DNA of 64,000 nt from an uncultured Flavobacterium sp. (lineage in GTDB: Bacteria > Bacteroidota > Bacteroidia > Flavobacteriales > Flavobacteriaceae). Below the pieces are notes generated by a model. That model was not told where the DNA came from. It did not search any database and saw only the letters and a program-made list of their open reading frames with translations. Below, piece after piece: positions 24,216 to 32,755 of this stretch. The translations under genes and the position numbers were made by a program. How positions within the stretch are numbered: the stretch's first letter is position 1; each line of letters opens with the position of its first letter. Location of the stretch: the NCBI RefSeq assembly GCF_946478785.1, contig NZ_CAMLDD010000025.1:22433-86432 (forward strand), read 5' to 3'.

Positions 24216-24246
24216 AAAACCCGTTTGATGTACTCAAACGGGTTTT
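24216..24246 (-). terminator. his operon attenuator terminator
   Basis: On the minus strand, AAAACCCGTTTGA (24246-24234) and TCAAACGGGTTTT (24228-24216) form a perfect 13-bp stem with a 5-nt loop, followed by more T residues. It lies 27 bp after the leader-peptide stop and about 50 bp before the hisG ATG, the classical position for transcription attenuation. Confidence 0.9.
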
Positions 24247-24273
24247 AAAATATGATGATTTACATGCATATCA

Positions 24274-24333
24274 TTAACACATCGCCTGAGAGCAATTATG
24301 AAAATGATGATGATGTAATTGATTTGCAAACAT
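24274..24333 (-). CDS. hisL: his operon leader peptide
   Basis: A 19-codon ORF reading MFANQLHHHHFHNCSQAMC. It has four consecutive His codons plus a fifth two positions later, all CAT. It lies between a TAnnTTTG promoter and an intrinsic terminator, upstream of hisG. By analogy with enterobacterial hisL, ribosome stalling at the His run when charged His-tRNA is scarce would prevent the terminator from forming. I see the peptide and terminator directly; the antiterminator pairing is not resolved. Confidence 0.9.
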   Translation of the reverse strand: MFANQLHHHHFHNCSQAMC

Positions 24334-24365
24334 TATGGTTGATTTTTTATTCTTTGATTCGGTTG

Positions 24366-24397
24366 CAAATATACAGGTAAATTTCATAAAAAAGCAA
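24366..24397 (-). promoter_or_regulatory. his operon promoter
   Basis: On the minus strand, TTG (24397-24395), a 21-bp spacer, then TATATTTG (24373-24366) fits the flavobacterial TTG/TAnnTTTG promoter. Transcription would start about 25 bp before the leader-peptide ATG at 24333. Confidence 0.7.
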
Positions 24398-24471
24398 TTT
24401 TTATTTTAACTTAACGATAGTTTATTGTTAAATATATTTCAAAACGATTCATCTGATGAAAAGCTAAACCC

Positions 24472-24549
24472 CTAGCCCTGATGGAAGCAGCATCCTTTTA
24501 TGCCGGGGTTCGGCATAAAAGATATAGCGGACAGCAGGAATTAGCTCCT
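24472..24549 (+). repeat. Structured dispersed repeat, copy 2
   Basis: Same layout as 1428-1503: ctagccctgatggaagcag at the left, the hairpin TTTTATGCCG (24496-24505) GGGTT CGGCATAAAA (24511-24520), then tagcggacagcaggaattag. Stem bases differ from copy 1 at three positions, each compensated on the other arm. The 469-bp gap 24166-24634 holds this repeat, the his promoter, the leader ORF and the attenuator. Confidence 0.85.
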
Positions 24550-24634
24550 TAAAAATTTCTGTTCAACATTGGAAATTGCTGCATTTTAAAACGTTAGATT
24601 TATGTATCTTTAAGTAACTATTAATTGATGGATA

Positions 24635-25267
24635 ATGAGGGATATATTAAAAAAATATAGTAACAAAACAAAAGCCGCTTTTATATTACTGATTGTGATG
24701 CTGATCATCGTGCTGAGTAATTTTAATACGCTGCGAAATTCTAAAAAAGTCAACGAAAACATCAATACTATTTATAATGACAGGCTGGTTGTGGCATACT
24801 ATATTTTTCAGTATGCGAATGAACTTAATTTTATAAAAGCTGAAGCCCAGAAAGAGAATTTAAACGATATCACGAAAAATGATGAAATTAAAAATGCATT
24901 GAAGATAATTCATACAATTGATGATTTGTATTTTAAAACGGTTCTGACCCCGAAGGAAAAAATTCATTTTAATAATTTTCTGGCTTCCTGTTCAGAAATC
25001 AATAAAGATGTACAAAATAAAAACTGGAGACATATTGTGCCGCTATGTGATAAGGCTTTAAACACGCTAAATCAGCTTTCTGAAATTCAGGTGAAGGAAG
25101 GCAAGGCAAAACTGGCCAATGCCAATGCAATGCACAGCGGCAATAATACGCTGGGGCAGCTGCAGATTGCTCTTTTGATTGTTTTGGGCGGTATTACTTT
25201 TTATTTATTGATTATAAAAAAGCCTAAAAAAAATATTAAGATTCCGGAATCGCCGAGTCTGAATTAA
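24635..25267 (+). CDS. Orphan membrane protein with MCP-like four-helix-bundle sensor domain
   Basis: A 210-residue protein. An N-terminal membrane helix (residues about 13-31), a periplasmic all-helical region (about 32-170) and a second membrane helix (about 176-193) are followed by a short basic tail. The helical region resembles the 4HB_MCP ligand-binding domain of chemoreceptors (SKKVNENINTIYNDRLVVAY). There is no HAMP, signalling or kinase domain, and no chemotaxis gene is near. A partner protein would be needed for any signalling; the function is unknown. Confidence 0.7.
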   Translation: MRDILKKYSNKTKAAFILLIVMLIIVLSNFNTLRNSKKVNENINTIYNDRLVVAYYIFQYANELNFIKAEAQKENLNDITKNDEIKNALKIIHTIDDLYFKTVLTPKEKIHFNNFLASCSEINKDVQNKNWRHIVPLCDKALNTLNQLSEIQVKEGKAKLANANAMHSGNNTLGQLQIALLIVLGGITFYLLIIKKPKKNIKIPESPSLN

Positions 25268-25272
25268 AAATC

Positions 25273-25302
25273 AAAAGCCTGCGGATTGTTTCGCAGGCTT
25301 TT
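25273..25302. terminator. Bidirectional intrinsic terminator
   Basis: AAAAGCCTGCG (25273-25283) and CGCAGGCTTTT (25292-25302) pair perfectly with an 8-nt loop, between convergent genes. Confidence 0.9.
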
Positions 25303-25313
25303 GGATTTATTTC

Positions 25314-26315
25314 TTAATCATTTTGATTTTGCATTCCGAAAAGGTTTCCTTTCTGAAATAACTTCAAATCCTGCTTTAAAGCTTTGCTGTTGCGTTTTGT
25401 AAGTTCTTTAGCATCTAAATCGCTTAAGTCCGGTTTTCCGGCATTTACCCATGCCGTGTACCAAAAACTTGCTGTTGCGGTTATGGCTTTTTTCATTTGG
25501 TTTTCGACCATTCCGTTTAGTTCTGTATGCAATTTGGCTGCATATTCATCTGAAAATTTAGCCGAATTGTATTTGCTTTTTACAATTTTGCCTTCAGCAT
25601 CCACCACGAAAACCTGATTTTCAGGTGTTGAAGTTCTAAGTTTTTTATCAACCGCTAATAATGGCTCAACCAAACTGTGGGTATCTTTGATCATATCCCA
25701 GGTTGCCTTATGAACATCTTCATAATATTGAGCTTCAGGTACATTTAGCTTGTAATTTTTAACGAATAATTCCGGCAATTTGCTTTCCCAAAGAGAATGG
25801 ATTCCTTTTTGACCGGTTAACTGTCCGTCATGATTGGCAGAAGTATGCAACGGCATATGTGCATCGCCAATATAATGACCTAAATCTGCTGCAAGAAATA
25901 AAATTTCAGCTCTGTTTTTTTCTTTGAACGCTTTCGTCAATTTAATCATCATATCTTCGATGTACCAAGGCAAAATTCCGTTATCGTTTAAAAATTTGGC
26001 ATCGTATTTTTTAGTCACTTCCTCTAAAGTTCCAGGTAAACTGTCGATTGGAGACTTGAAGTTTTCCAGATCAACATAATGCCTTGGATTTTCATCTTTG
26101 TATTTTAAAGCATATTTACGAATGTCCGGAACTGAAGCTTCCTGCGTAATAAAATCGATATGATTGTAAAAAAACACTTGTAGTGACTGAGGCAAAGCCA
26201 TTACGGCTGCTTTATTGATTCGTTCGTGGCCAACAATTCCCCATGAGAGAGTCAAAAATCCAATTCCGATTGCAAAAACAGCAATTAGTTTTGGGTTCAT
26301 TTTAAAGTTTTTCAT
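25314..26315 (-). CDS. Secreted zinc-dependent phospholipase C / S1-P1 nuclease-like protein
   Basis: A 333-residue protein with a signal anchor or peptide (residues 1-24), then WGIVGHERIN. The mature N-terminal Trp and His resemble the PC-PLC/S1-P1 superfamily, where the N-terminus ligates zinc. Further ligand candidates are in HIDFITQEASVPDIRKYALK, ENPRHYVDLENF and AADLGHYIGDAHMPLHTSANHDGQ, the hallmark HxxxDxHxPLH motif. It could cleave phospholipids or nucleic acids outside the inner membrane. An alternative ATG at 26300 exists; the hydrophobic segment is retained either way. Confidence 0.82.
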   Translation of the reverse strand: MKNFKMNPKLIAVFAIGIGFLTLSWGIVGHERINKAAVMALPQSLQVFFYNHIDFITQEASVPDIRKYALKYKDENPRHYVDLENFKSPIDSLPGTLEEVTKKYDAKFLNDNGILPWYIEDMMIKLTKAFKEKNRAEILFLAADLGHYIGDAHMPLHTSANHDGQLTGQKGIHSLWESKLPELFVKNYKLNVPEAQYYEDVHKATWDMIKDTHSLVEPLLAVDKKLRTSTPENQVFVVDAEGKIVKSKYNSAKFSDEYAAKLHTELNGMVENQMKKAITATASFWYTAWVNAGKPDLSDLDAKELTKRNSKALKQDLKLFQKGNLFGMQNQND

Positions 26316-26334
26316 TTGAAGTATATTTAAGGCA

Positions 26335-26470
26335 CAAATTTACCTCTTTTAAAGATAACTCAAAAAAATACCAATTAATAATGAGTTAATTTAACTTTTA
26401 CTGTTTTTAAAGCCCTTTAAGTGACAGAAACTCATTTAGCATAGATCTTTCAGCTTTTCCGATAAATTTG
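26335..26470. promoter_or_regulatory. Divergent promoters, TAAATTTG on each strand
   Basis: TAAATTTG occurs on the minus strand (26342-26335, for the phospholipase-like gene) and on the plus strand (26463-26470, for the secreted protein gene at 26498). Both match TAnnTTTG, and each lies under 35 bp from its gene. Confidence 0.5.
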
Positions 26471-26497
26471 TATTAATTTTACTCAAAAAATTACCGT

Positions 26498-27457
26498 ATG
26501 CGCCTGTTTCAATCCATTATTTTTTTCCTGATTTCCATTTCTATCTGCTCCGCACAGGACGATCTTGTGCAATTAAAAAACGTTAGTGATACCATTTTAA
26601 ACACCAAACGAACATTAAAAATAACCGATGCTCCGGATGGAGTAAAAACAATGCAGCAATTATTTCCCGGGAAATTATATAAAATGTCTGAAAGTAATAC
26701 TTTTGTAAGCTGGAAATGTAAAAGCTGCAAAACTACTGCTTACACTGATGTAAATGGTGTTGAAGGCGACCAGTTGTTTCCTTATACAGAAGGTGTTGCG
26801 ACAAGACTTGATACTACAATTAATTATTCAGATTCAAAAGGGAACCAATTCAAAATGTTGGTTTTTAATCATTCCGTTTACGATACTGATGGTTTGCAGA
26901 CTGGCCGTTTTAGCGGAGGTCTTTTGGGATTAGCTAAATTTACAAAAACCGAAAATGTATGGGAAATGAAATCTTTTCAGCCCGGAATTGCAGCCTTTGG
27001 TGCTTTCGCCAGAATTCCCGCCTTAAAACTTGTAGAAATTGGAGACGATCAATATGCGTTTACATTAATTCATGCCAATGGCGGTGCTGGTGCTCCTTAT
27101 AATGGTTACCTCTATCTTATTGCCGGGTTTGATGGAAAATATCAGACTTTAATGGAAGTTGGAGATTACAGACTTTCGAATAATGCTGAAGGCGGTACAG
27201 AATGGTCAAGTACTTACACCGTTATTAATGACGGCAAGAAAAAGTTTTTCAGGGATTTTGTCATTACAACTACCGGATTTTATAAAAAAGCAAAAGGTAC
27301 TGAAGATGATTACGAAATTGAAATGCCAAAGGAACTCAGCGAAATGGCTAAAACTAAAAAGCAATTTAATTTTGTGATAGAAAAGCATTTTTCATTCAAA
27401 GGAAAATGGTACAATATTACAGGTAAACCTGTAGTGAAATATTCTAATGTAAAATAA
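26498..27457 (+). CDS. Secreted protein of unknown function
   Basis: A 319-residue protein with a signal peptide (MRLFQSIIFFLISISICSA, cleavage before Q). The N-terminal region has a CKSCK pair (about residues 72-76). The rest is beta-rich with segments such as GGAGAPYNGYLYLIAGFDGKY, suggesting a beta-propeller-like or sandwich fold. No enzyme motif was recognised. It converges closely with the YeiH gene, 10 bp apart, so the genes share a termination region without a clear hairpin. Confidence 0.6.
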   Translation: MRLFQSIIFFLISISICSAQDDLVQLKNVSDTILNTKRTLKITDAPDGVKTMQQLFPGKLYKMSESNTFVSWKCKSCKTTAYTDVNGVEGDQLFPYTEGVATRLDTTINYSDSKGNQFKMLVFNHSVYDTDGLQTGRFSGGLLGLAKFTKTENVWEMKSFQPGIAAFGAFARIPALKLVEIGDDQYAFTLIHANGGAGAPYNGYLYLIAGFDGKYQTLMEVGDYRLSNNAEGGTEWSSTYTVINDGKKKFFRDFVITTTGFYKKAKGTEDDYEIEMPKELSEMAKTKKQFNFVIEKHFSFKGKWYNITGKPVVKYSNVK

Positions 27458-27467
27458 CTGATTTATA

Positions 27468-28430
27468 TTAATGGAAGTATAAAATAGAAGCCAACCCCAA
27501 ACCTGCAATAAAAACCCAAAGAAAAACACCTTGCAATAAAGGCTTCACTCCTACTGATTTTAGGGTGTTTAGATTTAATGTTGCTCCAATTAAGAACAAA
27601 GTAATCGTTAAACCTATTTTTGCAATACTTACAATGCCTGATGCAATAATGGTTGCAGGTACATAAGTATTAAAAAACATTGCCAAAATAAACAATCCGA
27701 TGAAATAAGGAATCTTGATTTTTGAGTTTTTATTTTTGAAAATAACTGCTGTCAAAATAGAAATCGGGATAATCCATAAGGCTCTCGCCAGTTTTACTGT
27801 TGTTGCAACCTGCAAAGCTTCAGGTCCATATTTATTTGCTGCTCCTACAACAGAACTCGTGTCATGAATAGCAATGGCACACCACAAGCCCAAATCTTTC
27901 TGGGACAAATCGAGTTGGTGTCCGATGAACGGAAAGATAAATAGGGCAATGGAGTTTAGAATAAAAATTACACCCAATGCAATTGAAGTCTGATTTTCAC
28001 TTGATTTAATTACCGGCGAAATAGCGGCAATGGCACTTCCGCCACAAATGGCAGTTCCACACGAAATTAAATGCGATGTTTTTTTCTCGGTTTTAAGCCA
28101 TTTCCCTAAAAGTATTCCGAAAATAAGCGCGCTGAAAATTGAAAAAACAGTCAGTAAAAAGCCTTCTTTTCCAGCTGAAATTGCTGATGTTGCATTCATT
28201 CCAAAACCTAAACCCACCACAGAAAATTGCAATAAAAATGTTATTGCTTTGTGATTGAATGCTATAAACGGATTTCCAAAAACATTTACAATCAACACAC
28301 CCAATAACAAAGCAATTGGTGGCGAAATAATTGAAAACAGACACAAAATGATTACTGCTCCAAAAATAAGCTGCTGAAGAAAAAGATTTACTTCAAATAA
28401 ATGGGAAGCTGTATGTTGTTGTGTTTTCAA
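27468..28430 (-). CDS. YeiH family putative sulfate exporter
   Basis: A 320-residue integral membrane protein with about nine or ten helices. The GTAICGGSAIAAISPVIKS block and the WCAIAIHDTSSVVGAAN segment are the conserved signatures of the YeiH/UPF0324 family (PSE, putative sulfate exporter). The substrate is assumed from the family; taurine-derived sulfite/sulfate export is described for some members. It lies 73 bp downstream of a LysR regulator on the same strand, which probably controls it. Confidence 0.85.
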   Translation of the reverse strand: MKTQQHTASHLFEVNLFLQQLIFGAVIILCLFSIISPPIALLLGVLIVNVFGNPFIAFNHKAITFLLQFSVVGLGFGMNATSAISAGKEGFLLTVFSIFSALIFGILLGKWLKTEKKTSHLISCGTAICGGSAIAAISPVIKSSENQTSIALGVIFILNSIALFIFPFIGHQLDLSQKDLGLWCAIAIHDTSSVVGAANKYGPEALQVATTVKLARALWIIPISILTAVIFKNKNSKIKIPYFIGLFILAMFFNTYVPATIIASGIVSIAKIGLTITLFLIGATLNLNTLKSVGVKPLLQGVFLWVFIAGLGLASILYFH

Positions 28431-28503
28431 AATAGGGTACTTGATATTACCCTACAAAGGTCTGCTCTTTATATTGAATTCGCCAATCGTTAAATACAAT
28501 CGA

Positions 28504-29400
28504 CTATAACTTCAGGTTATAATAAGAAGAAATATTTTGAATGAATAATTCAGATAAGGCATCTGATTTCCCGAGTAGTGTAATGATGTAAAAATATCTT
28601 TCGATGGTTAGACTTTCGACATCTAAAACAATCAGTTCGTTATTTTTAAGCTCTTTATCAACCGCATGGATTGACATGAAGGCAAAACAATCTGAATTGA
28701 GTAAATATGATTTTATACTTTCTGTACTTCCTAATTGCATTTCGATTTGCAGATTGGATAATTTTACGCCTACTTGCTTTAAAGCATATTCTATAACTTC
28801 AAGTGTTCCTGAACCCCTTTCACGGGTTATAAATTTCATCGTTTTTAAATTTTTTAATGAAATTATGTTTTGTTTTACCAAAGGATTTTTGGTATTGCAA
28901 ACCAAAACGAGTTCGTCTTTTATAAACGGAACATATTTGATCGACTGATTTTTAGATTGTCCTTCTACAATTCCGATTTCGATTTCCTTGTTGATTAAGG
29001 CGCTTTCGATTTGTTCGGTATTTCCGTTCAGCAAATTGACTTTTATATCTTGTTGCTTTTGATGGAATCGTGCTAAAACCGGCGAAATAATATATTGCGA
29101 AATAGTCGTACTTGCTCCTAACCTTAATAACCCCTGGCGATCCTTGATAAAAGAACTCATCTCAAAGTCGATTTCGCGGTAGATTTCGAAGATGTTTTTT
29201 GTGTGTTTCAGCAGAATTTCTCCAGCTGGCGTTAAGGCAATTTTAGAACCGTTTCGTTCAAAAAGCTTGGTTTTATAAGTTTCTTCGAGTTCCTGAATAT
29301 GTTTGGATACTGCTGGCTGCGTAATGTACAATTCAGTTGCCGCTTTAGTAAAGTTAAGGCGGAGTGCAACGGTGTAGAAAACTTTTAGCCTGAAATCCAT
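28504..29400 (-). CDS. LysR-type transcriptional regulator
   Basis: A 298-residue regulator. The N-terminal winged HTH is LRLNFTKAATELYITQPAVS followed by KHIQELEE. The effector domain (about 90-290) has the type-2 binding fold (RLGASTTISQYIISPVLARF). It belongs to the CysB/CbbR-like group usually found beside yeiH. LysR genes are normally divergent from their targets, but here the gene is co-directional and upstream of yeiH, so it may be autoregulated with it. The effector is unknown. Confidence 0.9.
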   Translation of the reverse strand: MDFRLKVFYTVALRLNFTKAATELYITQPAVSKHIQELEETYKTKLFERNGSKIALTPAGEILLKHTKNIFEIYREIDFEMSSFIKDRQGLLRLGASTTISQYIISPVLARFHQKQQDIKVNLLNGNTEQIESALINKEIEIGIVEGQSKNQSIKYVPFIKDELVLVCNTKNPLVKQNIISLKNLKTMKFITRERGSGTLEVIEYALKQVGVKLSNLQIEMQLGSTESIKSYLLNSDCFAFMSIHAVDKELKNNELIVLDVESLTIERYFYIITLLGKSDALSELFIQNISSYYNLKL

Positions 29401-29420
29401 TTTATTTATTTATAAATTCT

Positions 29421-29509
29421 TTGCAAATCTCTGTGTGAAAGCTTTGAGAAACTTTGTGTTATAATTATTTCACAGAGATTCACAGAGTTTTCGCAAAGTT
29501 ACACTGAGA
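29421..29509. repeat. CACAGAGATTCAC dispersed repeat, second locus
   Basis: An imperfect inverted element. gcaaatctctgtg and tgaaa (from 29423) face tttcacagagattcac (29468-29483). aactttgtgt (29450-29459) faces gcaaagttacac (from about 29492). It shares the 16-mer with 17501-17537. It lies between the VWA gene and the LysR gene. Confidence 0.75.
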
Positions 29510-29526
29510 TAAAATAATATAATAAT

Positions 29527-31554
29527 CTACAACAACCCATTATACTTCCTAACAAACCATTCAGTAGTTAATAAAGTAGCAATTAAAATTAACAACCAAA
29601 CCCAGTCAATTAAAGGTGTTTTGGTTGAGATATTTTTCTCAATCGATTTGTATTCTTTATTTTCCAAAAGCTGCTGAATCAAATCATCGGCCTGATCCTG
29701 GAAAAAGGCTTTTCCGTTTGTCTGCAACGCTAATTGTTTTAACTTTTGAACATCCGGATTTACGAATTGCTTTTCGATATCAAAATCTAAAATCTCAAAA
29801 CGACTGGAATAAACTGTGTTAGTATTCAGTTCTTTTACTGTAAAACTATATTTTCCGGCTGCTAAACCATCTAAATTTGCCGAGAAAGAATTATTTCCTT
29901 TCAATAAATCGTAATTTTTGGTTTGTTTGGTCTCTGCATTTTTAACTGTGATGGTTAGTCTGGCTTTTTCATCAAACTCATAATTTTTATTGAAATATTG
30001 CGCATTGATCACAATCGCTTCTCCCGAATTATAAAAACTTTCGTGCGTTACAACCAATGATTTTTTTGAAGCTGATGTTGCCAAATACTGGATAATCTTA
30101 TCTGTAAAAACATCATATTTTTCAAATGACTGATTATCAATATGACTTTGTAGACGCCATTTCCAACTATTTTCTCCTAAAAGAAAAGCAGTTCTTTTGC
30201 CTTGATTTTCGGCGAAAGCCAATAAAGGAGCATTTGTAGAAACATTTCTGATTTTTGATGAAAGCAAAACGGAAACGTTTCCATTTGTGGTAATGGTTCC
30301 GAATAAATTCTGCAATGGCGGAAAGTTTTCAAAACCTATATTTTCAATGGCAAACAAATTAAACTGCGATTGAAACTCGTTTAAATAATCTTCTCTTTGA
30401 CCGCTCATTTTAAAAACCAAACTATTCTGTTTTTGGTTCAGAAAATTAAAATCGGTGTTGTTCCCGGTAATAATAAAAGTATTTGTTCCGGCTAATTTCT
30501 TGTTATCAAAAATAGGTTTAAAAGCACTATTTGGCTGATACAAAACCAAAACCGACACCTCATTTAATTTGTCAACTTCATTAGGTTTTACCAGAATCAC
30601 TTTACGTTGGGCATTCGTTTCAATTGAACGTTTCAACGCTCCAATATCCGGATGATTTATTGACGAAACTATAGCAATGGTTGATTTTTGGTCAATCACT
30701 TCAACAGCAAAATTCTTGACATTATTATAGCTGTTTTTCTCTTTTGCATTAGAAGAAATATTGGCCCTGAAAATTTGCAATCCTACTTTATCGGCAGGCA
30801 AAAGCAAATTTAAAGCAGCCGTTTTTTTAGACGAGGAAAAAGACACTTTCTCTCTGGCAACAACCGTGTTTCCTTGTGAAATGGTAAAATCTGCATTTAT
30901 GGATTTATCTCCTGCATATTGCAGAAAAACTTCAACCGGGAATTTATTTTTATGAAAGGCGTATTTGTTTACGTTTAACTGATTGATTTTTAAATCAAAA
31001 AAAGTGGTTGTATCTCCCACAACCAAAGGATACACTTTATTGACAGGATCAAAACGATAGACATAATCATTTCCTGTAGTCTGATTTCCATCCGTAATGA
31101 TAACCGTTGGAAAAATCAGGTTTTTATTGATGCTTTTTAAATTCTTCGCAACTTCATCAAGATTGGTTTGCTTTCCTTTAAAATCAAATTTTTCAGAAGG
31201 GTTAAAATCTGCATCAAACTGATACGACTGAATTTCAAATTTGTCCTGAAGAGCCGGATTCGAAATTAATTTCTGGTATAATTCAGCAACCTTCTTATCT
31301 GATTTTAAAGCCGTAATCGAACTCGAATTGTCAACCACAATTGCCAAAGGGGTTTTGGTAACTTCAAGTGAATTTTTCGTCATAACAGGATTAATCAGTA
31401 AAACCAATAATCCGAAAATGATTAAAAAACGCAAAAAAGCCAAAAACAGATTCATTTTCGAATCGTTTTTGGCTTTATAAAAATATTGAAAATACGACAA
31501 TCCACCAGCTATTACTAAAGAAAGTAATAATAATAGAATCGTGTTTGTAGTCAT
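29527..31554 (-). CDS. VWA-domain membrane protein (BatA/aerotolerance-like)
   Basis: A 675-residue protein. Two N-terminal membrane helices (about 5-25 and 36-56) are followed by a von Willebrand A domain with MIDAS motif D75-N-S77-S-S79 (AIVVDNSSSI) and the later TVIITDGNQTTGND. A long beta-rich periplasmic region follows, then a C-terminal helix (VWLLILIATLLTTEWF). It resembles the large membrane VWA proteins found beside BatA/BatB in Bacteroidota, but no MoxR ATPase or other Bat gene is adjacent. The role is unknown. Confidence 0.82.
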   Translation of the reverse strand: MTTNTILLLLLSLVIAGGLSYFQYFYKAKNDSKMNLFLAFLRFLIIFGLLVLLINPVMTKNSLEVTKTPLAIVVDNSSSITALKSDKKVAELYQKLISNPALQDKFEIQSYQFDADFNPSEKFDFKGKQTNLDEVAKNLKSINKNLIFPTVIITDGNQTTGNDYVYRFDPVNKVYPLVVGDTTTFFDLKINQLNVNKYAFHKNKFPVEVFLQYAGDKSINADFTISQGNTVVAREKVSFSSSKKTAALNLLLPADKVGLQIFRANISSNAKEKNSYNNVKNFAVEVIDQKSTIAIVSSINHPDIGALKRSIETNAQRKVILVKPNEVDKLNEVSVLVLYQPNSAFKPIFDNKKLAGTNTFIITGNNTDFNFLNQKQNSLVFKMSGQREDYLNEFQSQFNLFAIENIGFENFPPLQNLFGTITTNGNVSVLLSSKIRNVSTNAPLLAFAENQGKRTAFLLGENSWKWRLQSHIDNQSFEKYDVFTDKIIQYLATSASKKSLVVTHESFYNSGEAIVINAQYFNKNYEFDEKARLTITVKNAETKQTKNYDLLKGNNSFSANLDGLAAGKYSFTVKELNTNTVYSSRFEILDFDIEKQFVNPDVQKLKQLALQTNGKAFFQDQADDLIQQLLENKEYKSIEKNISTKTPLIDWVWLLILIATLLTTEWFVRKYNGLL

Positions 31555-31631
31555 ATATTTATTTGTTTATAGTTGTTAGTTTATAGTTTTTGGTTCTGAA
31601 CAATAACAACAAACCATCAACAATCAACTTA

Positions 31632-32378
31632 TTAAGTAAGCATTCCTCCGCAAACATTTAAAACCTGCCCAGTAACATAAGCACTCATATCTGAAGCAAG
31701 GTAAAGACATGCATTGGCAACATCTTCAGTAGTTCCGCCACGTTTCAACGGAATCCCGTCTCTCCAGCCTTTCACTACATCTTCAGGTAATTTTGCAGTC
31801 ATCTCTGTTTCAATAAATCCGGGAGCTATTGCGTTGCAACGAATATTACGAGAACCTAATTCTAATGCTACGGATTTTGTAAAACCAATTGCACCAGCTT
31901 TTGAAGCCGCATAATTAGTTTGTCCAGCATTTCCTGAAACTCCAACCACAGAACTGATATTGACAATAGAACCAGAACGTTGTTTTAAAAAGGTTTTCTG
32001 AATCGCCTTTGTCATATTAAAAACCGATTTCAAATTCACATCAATAACCTGATCAAAATCAGCCTCAGACATACGCATCAATAAGTTATCTTTTGTAATT
32101 CCGGCGTTGTTTATCAAGATATCAACAGTTCCAAAATCTGCCAGAACAGCGTCAACAAAAGTCTGCGCTTCATTAAAATCTGCCGCATTTGACTGGTATC
32201 CTTTCGCTTTAATCCCTAAACCGTTCAGTTCTGCCTCTAAAGCCTGAGCCGATTCAACAGATGAGCTGTATGTGAAAGCAACATTTGCTCCATGTTTAGC
32301 AAAAACTTCAGCAATTCCTCTTCCAATTCCACGACTGGCACCAGTAATAATGGCAACTTTTCCTTCTAATAATTTCAT
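31632..32378 (-). CDS. fabG: 3-oxoacyl-ACP reductase
   Basis: A 248-residue short-chain dehydrogenase. The NADPH motif is TGASRGIGRG, the structural NNAG is in LINNAGITKDN, and the catalytic Ser-Tyr-Lys are in VNISSVVG and TNYAASKAG. It reduces 3-oxoacyl-ACP in fatty-acid synthesis. The ATG at 32378 is preferred over the in-frame TTG at 32384. The length and the C-terminal VTGQVLNVCGGM are typical of FabG. Confidence 0.93.
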   Translation of the reverse strand: MKLLEGKVAIITGASRGIGRGIAEVFAKHGANVAFTYSSSVESAQALEAELNGLGIKAKGYQSNAADFNEAQTFVDAVLADFGTVDILINNAGITKDNLLMRMSEADFDQVIDVNLKSVFNMTKAIQKTFLKQRSGSIVNISSVVGVSGNAGQTNYAASKAGAIGFTKSVALELGSRNIRCNAIAPGFIETEMTAKLPEDVVKGWRDGIPLKRGGTTEDVANACLYLASDMSAYVTGQVLNVCGGMLT

Positions 32379-32473
32379 ATTCAAAAATTAATTTTTTTTT
32401 ATTTTTAGCTATTGTCTTTTTAATAATTATAACAATCACAAAAAGGTACATTCAGGGGATATGAATGACTTGT

Positions 32474-32481
32474 CAAATATA
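32474..32481 (-). promoter_or_regulatory. TATATTTG -7 element for fabG
   Basis: TATATTTG on the minus strand (32481-32474), 96 bp upstream of the fabG ATG. The nearest TTG upstream is 26 bp away, longer than usual, so the -33 element is uncertain. Confidence 0.45.
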
Positions 32482-32674
32482 TGATAATTCCCTTTTTAAA
32501 AAAATAACAATTGCAATAACCTTTAAACAATATCATTTAAATTTTATATCTGACTAAAACTGTCTCTGCTCAACTCAACCATAATAATCGAATATATATA
32601 CCATTATAATAATGATACAAACTATTGTTTTGTGTCAGGTGTAATTATCTAAGAGCAGTTATTTTTTTGTCAGT

Positions 32675-32755
32675 TTAATTGTTTTTGGTGTAGTCGTCAC
32701 TGTCACAAATCAGGATAACAACCAGAACGAAAATTATAAACATTACTATTCTCAT
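32675..32755 (-). CDS. Candidate small membrane peptide (26 aa)
   Basis: A short ORF lies in the 810-bp gap between fabG and the DUF4302 gene. It has Met-Arg, one hydrophobic helix (IVMFIIFVLVVILIC) and a polar acidic tail (DSDDYTKNN). The frame stays open upstream to an ATG at 32836, which would add 27 residues and a second hydrophobic stretch (53 aa total). This topology is seen in small membrane proteins and type I toxin-like peptides, but nothing shows it is expressed. The rest of the gap holds the fabG promoter, a terminator (32941-32968) and a GC-richer stretch (32977-33060). Confidence 0.35.
   Translation of the reverse strand: MRIVMFIIFVLVVILICDSDDYTKNN

Noticed and set aside
24472..24549. 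tRNA-like gene suggested by GGGGTTCGGC
   Set aside because: The segment resembles a T-arm by sequence only. The hairpin has a 5-nt loop on a 10-bp stem and there is no acceptor, D or anticodon arm.
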